In this document: piece by piece, positions 18,572 to 24,868 of the stretch
Numbering within the stretch: the stretch's first letter is position 1
Layout: each line of letters begins with the position of its first letter
Source of the DNA: a virus
Length of the DNA stretch: 34,363 nucleotides
Direction: 5' to 3' (one strand)
IMG/VR virus record: IMGVR_UViG_3300037119_003331
Coordinates: 1 to 34,363 of that record
Position numbers and translations under genes: made by a program
Notes under the pieces: generated by a model
What the model was told of the DNA's origin: nothing
What the model saw: the letters and a program-made list of their open reading frames with translations, nothing else
Database searches by the model: none

Positions 18572-18877
18572 ATGGCTCTGTTCGTCACGGAATACGCATC
18601 GCTTGCGTCGGACACTTTCAGCACTGGCATTGCGGCGGCGCTTGAACCCGCGCTAGCGGAGCAGGCCATTACGATCAGCGGCACGTCTGCTGCGTCTGCA
18701 GCCTTCAATACCCGCACCTGCTTTGTAATGCTTCATGCGCAAGAGGCGGTCTGCCTGAAGTGGGGCACGGCACCGACTGCGGTGACGACGGCACAGCGGA
18801 TGGCGGCGGGGGAGACGCGGTTTGTCGGGGTGCCGCCGGGTCAGAGTTACAAGGTTGCTGGAATTGCTGGAGCTTAA
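18572..18877 (+). CDS. Probable virion-associated small protein, 101 aa
   Basis: The product starts MALFVTEYASLASDTFSTGI and is Ala/Thr-rich without Lys clusters, ending VPPGQSYKVAGIAGA. Such short beta-rich Ala/Thr/Gly proteins occur among phage head or tail genes, where they act as decoration or minor structural proteins. No firm family. It is followed 5 nt later by the paralogue of a tail-fibre domain, which supports a virion role. Confidence 0.55.
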   Translation: MALFVTEYASLASDTFSTGIAAALEPALAEQAITISGTSAASAAFNTRTCFVMLHAQEAVCLKWGTAPTAVTTAQRMAAGETRFVGVPPGQSYKVAGIAGA

Positions 18878-18882
18878 TTGAC

Positions 18883-19647
18883 GTGTCCGCAGCCAGCATT
18901 ACCTATGACACCTCTGCCACCGATGCCACTACGCGAACCGACAACGGCACCATCCCATTTTCGCTGACGGTGGCTTCTGCGGCTGGTCAGGACCGGCTGC
19001 TGATTCTTACCACCATTGGTCCTGGTGGCATTGTCGATTACGATGCGGTCACTGTTAATGGCGTTTCTGCCACCAGAGTAGGCGTGGTCGCTCGCGGGGC
19101 GACGGAGGACAACAGCAACTGCGCGCTGCTCACCGCATATCGTGTTGCCGGCACTGCATCGACATCGCTCAGTGTGGTGGCAACCATTGATTGCCCCGGT
19201 GGCGGTAACGTCTATGGCGGTATTTGCGCCTGCTTCAGGCTGAGTGCCGGGAGCTTGCTGGCGCAGACCAGCGTTCAAGGTATTTATGGGGGAGTGTCGT
19301 CCGACCCGACGCTTGACACCAACACAGTGTCGGGCGGGGCCATCCTCGCGGTCGATTGGGTTTATGACTCTAACAAAGTTCACGCTTGGACCGGCGCGAC
19401 TGAGAGATTTGATAGCGTCACTTGTGGCTATGGCGATAGCCTTTCTGCGGCCACTGCCAACATTGTGACGGGGCAAACGCCGCGTCCCATCAGCCTTGCT
19501 CGCACGAACAACGTAGTATCCGATAGTGAGAGCGCTATCGCCGTCGTGCTGTCGTTCGATGCGGTGAGCGATGGTGGCGGCGGTGGCGGCGGTGCGGGCA
19601 TCCGCAAGAGTTCTATGGTTGGCATTGGCAGGATGATGGGAAGGTAG
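18883..19647 (+). CDS. Tail-fibre-domain paralogue, structural protein, 254 aa
   Basis: GTG start at 18883 with GGAG about 10 nt upstream; the open frame from 18760 overlaps the previous gene and is not used. The protein is a single beta-rich domain: FSLTVASAAGQDRLLILTTI, then VTVNGVSATRVGVVARGATE, LLTAYRVAGTASTSLSVVAT, and ESAIAVVLSFD near the end. This follows the same order as the two repeated domains in the tail fibre at 21086..24130 (VELVVVAVSG, MTKATGG, SAIFYMV, FVAIVLKQ). It ends in a poly-Gly linker and a basic tail, so it may be a carbohydrate-binding or capsid-decorating domain expressed alone. Confidence 0.6.
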   Translation: MSAASITYDTSATDATTRTDNGTIPFSLTVASAAGQDRLLILTTIGPGGIVDYDAVTVNGVSATRVGVVARGATEDNSNCALLTAYRVAGTASTSLSVVATIDCPGGGNVYGGICACFRLSAGSLLAQTSVQGIYGGVSSDPTLDTNTVSGGAILAVDWVYDSNKVHAWTGATERFDSVTCGYGDSLSAATANIVTGQTPRPISLARTNNVVSDSESAIAVVLSFDAVSDGGGGGGGAGIRKSSMVGIGRMMGR

Positions 19648-19658
19648 AGGTGTAAGTC

Positions 19659-19868
19659 ATGGTAAACGCCCTTATTAGCTTGATCGTCTGGCTGTTGGTG
19701 ATCGGGATTATCTACGCCATCTTCGACTACGTGCTGGTTAACCTCATTCCTGACCCTCCGCAAAAGATCATTCGCGTGGTGGTCATCGTCGTTCTGGCAT
19801 TGGTTGTGGTCTTGCTATTGCTGCAGCTAATCGGCCAAGGCGGTTTCACTATGCCAAAGCTGGGGTGA
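19659..19868 (+). CDS. Two-pass membrane protein (holin-like), 69 aa
   Basis: Two hydrophobic helices, LISLIVWLLVIGIIYAIFDY (about residues 5-24) and VVVIVVLALVVVLLLLQLIG (about 40-59), separated by a short polar turn (NLIPDPPQKIIR). Size and topology fit class II holins and the small Thivi_2564-type membrane proteins of phages and bacteria. No endolysin gene is visible in the window, so a lysis role is unproven. Last gene before the nuclease half of terL. Confidence 0.6.
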   Translation: MVNALISLIVWLLVIGIIYAIFDYVLVNLIPDPPQKIIRVVVIVVLALVVVLLLLQLIGQGGFTMPKLG

Positions 19869-19905
19869 TGATGGCTGGAAAGAATGAGGGAGCCGAAGCT
19901 CCCTC

Positions 19906-19975
19906 CCTTGCCGCGCAACGGCTTGCAGTGCAGAGCCGGGCGACGCAATGCATAGCACTGCCTAGCGCGGCAGGA
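19906..19975 (+). repeat. GC-rich degenerate repeats at right border of the terL split
   Basis: The gap 19869-19986 holds a GC-rich stretch (GGGCGACGCAATGCATAGC, CACTGCCTAGCGCGGCAGG) like the one after the ATPase half. CTTGCAGTGC (19922..19931) is the reverse complement of GCACTGCAAG in the left copy (15360..15369). The stretch ends with the ribosome site of the terL nuclease half. Confidence 0.5.
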
Positions 19976-19986
19976 GTGTACCTCTG

Positions 19987-20736
19987 ATGCCGGAAATCAC
20001 AAGCTCACGATTTTTGGTGCAGGCGGGGTGGCGGGACGTGCCGCACCTCGACGAGAAAACCCAGCAGGAATTGCTCGACTCCACGCCACCTCATCTTAGG
20101 GACGCAAGATCACAAGGTGAGCCAAGCATGGGAAGTGGGGCAATTTACCCAATTCCCATAAGTGATATTGAAGTCAAACCTTTTGTTATACCTTTTGGAT
20201 GGAAAAAGGGATATGCGTTAGACGTTGGATGGAACAGAACTGCTGCCCTATGGGGCGCACAAAACCCTGTTGATGGAACATTATACTTATACAGCGAGCA
20301 CTACAAAGGCCAGCAACTCCCAGTCGTTCACGCCGCCGCGATCAAGACGAGGGGGGAGTGGATTCGCGGCGCGATCGATCCCGCTGCCGGCGGTGCCAAC
20401 CAGAAAGACGGGACGCAGCTAAAGAAGGAATATCAGGGGCTTGGGCTGATCCTGACCGACGCGGACAACGCGCTCGAATCCGGATTGATCGCCGTGTGGC
20501 AGGCGCTGGCGCTCGGGCAGATGAAGATTTTCTCCACCTTGCAGAACTTCAAAGGGGAATACCGGGTCTACCAGCGCGACGAGCGCGGCCGGGTGATGGA
20601 CGGGCAGGCCGACCACCTCCTCGACTGTATGCGCTATCTCTGGCGCACTTGGGACAGGGTCGCGACATTGCCGCCGTTGCACCCAACTCAACATGGGTCC
20701 GGCATGAAAGCGGCTGACCAGCGAGCGGGATACTGA
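19987..20736 (+). CDS. terL: Terminase large subunit, nuclease half (split gene, C-terminal part)
   Basis: 249 residues with their own ATG and an AGGAG site about 11 nt upstream. Begins with RFLVQAGWRDVPHLDEK, the linker normally found after the ATPase domain, then the RNase H-like nuclease: YALDVGWNRTAALWGA (Asp79), GAIDPAAGG (Asp131) and DHLLDCMRYL (Asp209, Asp213). The nuclease cuts DNA at the start and end of packaging. With the ATPase half 4.7 kb upstream, all motifs of a complete large terminase are present, split at the domain boundary. A patch at about 20125-20300, covering the first catalytic Asp, is strikingly AT-rich (20 G/C of 60 at 20161-20220, against 42 of 60 at 20461-20520). 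Confidence 0.9.
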   Translation: MPEITSSRFLVQAGWRDVPHLDEKTQQELLDSTPPHLRDARSQGEPSMGSGAIYPIPISDIEVKPFVIPFGWKKGYALDVGWNRTAALWGAQNPVDGTLYLYSEHYKGQQLPVVHAAAIKTRGEWIRGAIDPAAGGANQKDGTQLKKEYQGLGLILTDADNALESGLIAVWQALALGQMKIFSTLQNFKGEYRVYQRDERGRVMDGQADHLLDCMRYLWRTWDRVATLPPLHPTQHGSGMKAADQRAGY

Positions 20737-21086
20737 TGACGACGCCTGAAACCCACGTTCTGAACATCTATCGCGGCGATAGCTACGCTTGGCAGTTCGT
20801 GTTCTGGAACGATGCGGCCAAGACCGATCCCCTCGACCTCACGGATGTGACGCCGAAGGCGGAAATCCGCAACAAGCCGGGTGGCAACCGGGTCACGGAA
20901 ATCACCTGTGCGGTGACGCTGCCCAACATCATCGACCTGACGCTGCCTGCGGCTGACAGCCATACGCTTCAGCCGGGGCAGCGGGTGTGGGATTTGCAGC
21001 TAACCTATCTGAGCGGCGAGGTGTCGACGCTGGTAGCCGGTCCCGTTCTGATCACGGGTGACGTAACGGATTCGGACCCTGAATAA
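20736..21086 (+). CDS. Beta-sandwich virion protein (BppU-like N-terminal domain type), 116 aa
   Basis: A short beta-rich protein: LNIYRGDSYAWQFVFWND, DLTDVTPKAEIRNKPGG, TLPNIIDLTLPAADS and WDLQLTYLSGEVSTLVAGPV. This series of strands, beginning with a Y-R-G-D-x-Y pattern, resembles the N-terminal domain of baseplate upper proteins and related tail-fibre attachment proteins. Its position directly before the tail fibre, with a 1-nt overlap (TAATG), fits an adaptor or fibre-anchor role. Overlaps the nuclease half's stop by 1 nt. Confidence 0.65.
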   Translation: MTTPETHVLNIYRGDSYAWQFVFWNDAAKTDPLDLTDVTPKAEIRNKPGGNRVTEITCAVTLPNIIDLTLPAADSHTLQPGQRVWDLQLTYLSGEVSTLVAGPVLITGDVTDSDPE

Positions 21087-24000
21087 TGGCCATCGATGTC
21101 ACCACGACAACCCCCACGGTGGCGGCCATCGATGTCATCATAAGCTCGCCGACGATCGTCATCGACATTGCGGAGGTGTCGGGGCCGAGGGGTGATCCCG
21201 GAACGCCCGGTGAGCCCGGGCCAGTCGGGCCAGCCGGCCCAGTCGGGCCAGCCCCTCCATCGGGCGCTGGAACTGTGATTGTGCAGGCAATTGACGAGCC
21301 TCCTGATCCCGGCCTTGAGGGGGTGCAGTGGTACGACCCCTCCACGGGCGACACGCGTGTCTGGTACGATAACGCTTGGCAACCGGTGGGCGTGCCAGTG
21401 GCCAACTCGCCGACGCTTTTGGCGGGGCAGGAGGTGGGCGTCGAGGTTGGCGTTGCGCTGATCTTGACCAAGCTGCTTGATCTGCCAGTGCCGTATTTCG
21501 ATGGTGGCAACGCGTACTGGACTCAATTTCCAAACGCCCATGCGGTCGGTATGAGCAGTCCATCGTACTTTGGGTTTGGCCTGTTTTACAGCCCAACGCA
21601 TGATGGTCATGCGGAACGCGCCGCCGCTGCGGGCATCACCCATTACGATTCGACTGAAGATTACCTAGGATATCTCGCCGCTGCGCTGGATGCCGGGCTG
21701 CGTGTCAATGTTTCGTATCGTTTCTGGTCTGTTGACATGGTGGATGCGGAGGATGGCGACAGTGATCCTCTCGTCACCGGGTGGTATCTTTCTGATGAAC
21801 CGGACATGTTCCATACTTTGGCATCTGTTACTGATGAATTTAACACAGCCAGAGCTAGAGATGACGGCCGATTTGCAGCGATGAATATTGGCTTGGGCGT
21901 TACGGGTCTTCCACTTTGGAATCCGACAACTACCGACGACATGGTTCGTACTGTCGATGTTTGTACTGTCGATGGTTATGTTTATTCCAGTGCTGGCATA
22001 AGGTTTTTCTACTCCACTAGTCCATACTGGACCGGCTCCACCGACCCTGATCTGATAAGGCGATCTGCTACATATGGCTGGCAATGCGACCGGATGCGCA
22101 GCTTCCAAGACCCCGGCAACCTAAAGCCGTATGGGGTTTGCGTTGAAACGGCCGATTCGTTTCGGTTTGAGTCGGCGGAAATACCGCATATCACATTGCC
22201 GGAAATCTCGGGTGCGGTGTGGTCTGCGATCAGGCACGGCGCTCGCACCATTTCTTTTTTCCAGCACAGCAGCGACCCCGAAATCCATTTCTATTCGATC
22301 ACCGGTATCGGTGATCCCCTCACCGGTTATTCCGGCCCCGGCGTTCCTTACATTCGTGAGCACGTCACGGATTTGACCTCTGAGGTGGCTGCATTAGCCG
22401 AGGTGATCGACGGCCCGACTTACGAGTGGGATTTTGGCGACGCCAACGTCGACACGATGCTTAAGGCGTATAACGGTGACGCCTACATCTTTGCTGGTCC
22501 GTCGTTAAATTCGCCGCTGCCGGGGCGCGGCACGACGGACATTGAGCAAGTCGGCGAGGTTCTGGAGTTCCAGTTTACCGATACGAGCGAAACCGGGACG
22601 GTATCGAGCGCCATCGAGGTCGCGGCGGATGTCGAGCTTGTAGTGGTCGCGGTGTCCGGCAGGCACGGCACGAACAACGGCTTTGCCTCGATGACGTTCA
22701 CGCAGAGCGGCGTTGACACGGCGATGACGAAGGCCACGGGCGGCGATGCGTCGGGCGCGTCTTGGCAGTCTGCGATCTTCTACATGGTCCTGCCAGACAC
22801 GGGTGCCAGCAAGAGCCTCAAATGGGACTGGCTTGGCGCTGCCAGCGATGGCGAGCGTGTGATCGCCGTCACCTTCTGGAAGGGCATCGATCTCGCTATT
22901 CCCGTTCGTGACAGCGACGGCTTTCAAGATACCGGGTTTGCGCTTGAAACGACGATACTGGTTGAAACGTCGGCATTGGATGTCGCGGACGGCGATCTGG
23001 TTCTGGGGTTCTGCGGCATGTACAACCCGGACGAGGATGGCCTCGCCAAGGTCAATGTCTTCCATCACATGACCCGGTTGGCTGACCTAGATTACGAAGG
23101 CAGTGCGGAGGGGATGCTGGCGACCGCGACGCCGGATGGCAATTGCACGTTTGGATTTACGAACGTCACAGTGGCGACCGAGGCAGCATTCGTCGCGATT
23201 GTCCTCAAGCAGGCCACCCTTCAAGCTGTCACCAGCACCATCACTCAGGTCGGCACAATTACTAACTTCGCGACGGTTGGCACCACAGCCAACTCTGGCG
23301 TCATAGGCCCCATCACTGTGCCTGTCGGCACTGAGATCGCCCTCGTCGCCGCTTTCGGGCGCGTCGGAGTGGCTGACGGTTTTGCCACGGTAACCATGAC
23401 GAAGAGTGGGGTTGATACCCCCATGACGCGACTGGTCGGCGGTGATGTAGACCCTGACGTATGGCAGTCTGCGTTGTTCTACATGGTCGAGCCTGATACA
23501 GGCTCTAACGTTGTGACATGGGATTGGGCCGGTGCTTCTAACGCGGTTGTCCCTACCGTATTTTCCGCCATGTTTTTGGAAGGTGTCGACCTCGCCGATC
23601 CGATCCGTGACAGCGACGGTGAGCAGCTTCATATTCAATATGTAGGCGGTCCTATGGAGGAATTTCCGTTAGAACTGCCGATGCTGACCAATCGGGAGGG
23701 CGACCTGCTCGTCGCGTTTTTCGGTGGGTTCCGTCAGAGTGCTACGGAAGGCAGCATCGATGTCTGGAAGAACCTTACGCTTCATACGCAGGGCTTGGCT
23801 ACCGACTTCTGGGATTACGCATGGGCTACCAGCGAGGTGATTGGCAGTGTGACGGTTGGTATAGAGGAGGCTACTGTGTTTACTCAGGGCGGACTTGTTG
23901 CCGTCGTTCTCAAGCCTGCCGCAGCGGTTACGCCTGCCACGCCTGACGTAGAGCCCCCGACAACCGACCGCTCCATCATCACTGCGACGTTTACGCTGCC

Positions 24001-24130
24001 GCCCGATCTGGCAGGCGCGACCGATGTCGAAGTGCTGAACGAGAGCCGGACAATCCCGGTTGTTGCCGGGGAGTTCGAGGACACGTTCGATGAGGAGTTC
24101 ACCTATCACAACTACAGGATACCGATATGA
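21086..24130 (+). CDS. Tail fibre with collagen-like stalk and glycoside hydrolase-like domain
   Basis: A 1014-residue fibre. N-terminus of beta-strands (1-30); collagen-like Gly-x-Pro repeats at about 32-56; then a probable TIM-barrel glycosidase at about 130-430 with GITHYDSTEDYLGYLAAALD, LRVNVSYRFW, GWYLSDEPD (232-240, Glu238 a candidate acid/base), VDVCTVDGYVYSS and HGARTISFFQHSSDPE. Two tandem copies of a beta domain follow (about 500-710 and 735-960), both with V-D-T-x-M-T, WQSA-FYMV, PDTG and PIRDSDG blocks. The same domain occurs alone at 18883..19647. The protein likely binds and degrades a capsular or exopolysaccharide. Glycosidase assignment rests on pattern only. Confidence 0.75.
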   Translation: MAIDVTTTTPTVAAIDVIISSPTIVIDIAEVSGPRGDPGTPGEPGPVGPAGPVGPAPPSGAGTVIVQAIDEPPDPGLEGVQWYDPSTGDTRVWYDNAWQPVGVPVANSPTLLAGQEVGVEVGVALILTKLLDLPVPYFDGGNAYWTQFPNAHAVGMSSPSYFGFGLFYSPTHDGHAERAAAAGITHYDSTEDYLGYLAAALDAGLRVNVSYRFWSVDMVDAEDGDSDPLVTGWYLSDEPDMFHTLASVTDEFNTARARDDGRFAAMNIGLGVTGLPLWNPTTTDDMVRTVDVCTVDGYVYSSAGIRFFYSTSPYWTGSTDPDLIRRSATYGWQCDRMRSFQDPGNLKPYGVCVETADSFRFESAEIPHITLPEISGAVWSAIRHGARTISFFQHSSDPEIHFYSITGIGDPLTGYSGPGVPYIREHVTDLTSEVAALAEVIDGPTYEWDFGDANVDTMLKAYNGDAYIFAGPSLNSPLPGRGTTDIEQVGEVLEFQFTDTSETGTVSSAIEVAADVELVVVAVSGRHGTNNGFASMTFTQSGVDTAMTKATGGDASGASWQSAIFYMVLPDTGASKSLKWDWLGAASDGERVIAVTFWKGIDLAIPVRDSDGFQDTGFALETTILVETSALDVADGDLVLGFCGMYNPDEDGLAKVNVFHHMTRLADLDYEGSAEGMLATATPDGNCTFGFTNVTVATEAAFVAIVLKQATLQAVTSTITQVGTITNFATVGTTANSGVIGPITVPVGTEIALVAAFGRVGVADGFATVTMTKSGVDTPMTRLVGGDVDPDVWQSALFYMVEPDTGSNVVTWDWAGASNAVVPTVFSAMFLEGVDLADPIRDSDGEQLHIQYVGGPMEEFPLELPMLTNREGDLLVAFFGGFRQSATEGSIDVWKNLTLHTQGLATDFWDYAWATSEVIGSVTVGIEEATVFTQGGLVAVVLKPAAAVTPATPDVEPPTTDRSIITATFTLPPDLAGATDVEVLNESRTIPVVAGEFEDTFDEEFTYHNYRIPI

Positions 24131-24420
24131 GCGGGGCGCAGATCGGTGTCGGCTCGGTGATGGTCGCGACGACCAGCGACGGTGGTCATCCGCCTGAGTT
24201 CTACGTGGAAGGCATCATCGCCAAGCTGATGCATGTTTCGGAGACGGCACCGCCCGTAATTCGCGAGCAGGCAAAGGCTTATCGGGAGACATTGCGGCAG
24301 ATCGTGCTGACCGGGGTGAAAGGCGCGATCCTGTCTAGCCATACCACCACTATCGCGAAACTGCGCAAGGCCGGGATGCAAGAGGCAGCAAGCCTCGTCT
24401 ACGATCTGCACAGGAGATAG
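24127..24420 (+). CDS. Hypothetical helical protein, 97 aa
   Basis: Overlaps the tail fibre stop by 4 nt. Begins with a short strand region (SGAQIGVGSVMVATTSDGG), then is helical: REQAKAYRETLRQIVLTGVK and KLRKAGMQEAASLVYDLHRR. No family recognised. Position after the fibre suggests a tail-associated or assembly protein. Confidence 0.65.
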   Translation: MSGAQIGVGSVMVATTSDGGHPPEFYVEGIIAKLMHVSETAPPVIREQAKAYRETLRQIVLTGVKGAILSSHTTTIAKLRKAGMQEAASLVYDLHRR

Positions 24421-24423
24421 ATT

Positions 24424-24867
24424 ATGGCCTTTACCGGCAATTATGTGTGCAACAGCTTCAAGTGGAATCTGGCGCTGGGCGTTCATAATTTCACGCCATC
24501 GACTGGCAATACATTCAAAATAGCGCTTTACACAAGCTCGGCTACGCTGACGGCTTCGTCCAACAACTATACAGCCATTGGCGAGGTGGCTACGGGTGGT
24601 GGCTATACAGCGACGGGACAGGCGCTGACGGTTGCGACGGGATACCCGACGCTGTCCGGGTCAACGATTCTCATCGATTTCGAGGACGCGACATGGGCTG
24701 CGTCCACCATCACGGCACGCGGGGCGATGATTTACGACGACACTTCCTCGGGCGATCTATCGGTGGTGGTCCTCGATTTTGGTGTCGACAAGATCACTGC
24801 CGGCGGGGATTTCTCTGTGGTCTTCCCGCCCGCCAATACGACACGCGCCATCATTAGGATCGTCTGA
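24424..24867 (+). CDS. Phage structural protein, Thr/Ala-rich, 147 aa
   Basis: Starts MAFTGNYVCNSFKWNLALGV and continues with FKIALYTSSATLTASSNNYT, TGGGYTATGQALTVATGYP, ATWAASTITARGAMIYDDTS, and FSVVFPPANTTRAIIRIV. This combination is typical of a phage virion protein of about 140-150 residues found near head-tail genes. Exact position in the particle unknown. The gene precedes the portal by 1 nt. Confidence 0.7.
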   Translation: MAFTGNYVCNSFKWNLALGVHNFTPSTGNTFKIALYTSSATLTASSNNYTAIGEVATGGGYTATGQALTVATGYPTLSGSTILIDFEDATWAASTITARGAMIYDDTSSGDLSVVVLDFGVDKITAGGDFSVVFPPANTTRAIIRIV

Positions 24868-24868
24868 C

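Noticed and set aside
18760-18882. Upstream extension of the 18883 gene to an ATG
   Set aside because: It would overlap the previous gene by 118 nt; the GTG at 18883 has a ribosome site and a natural N-terminus.
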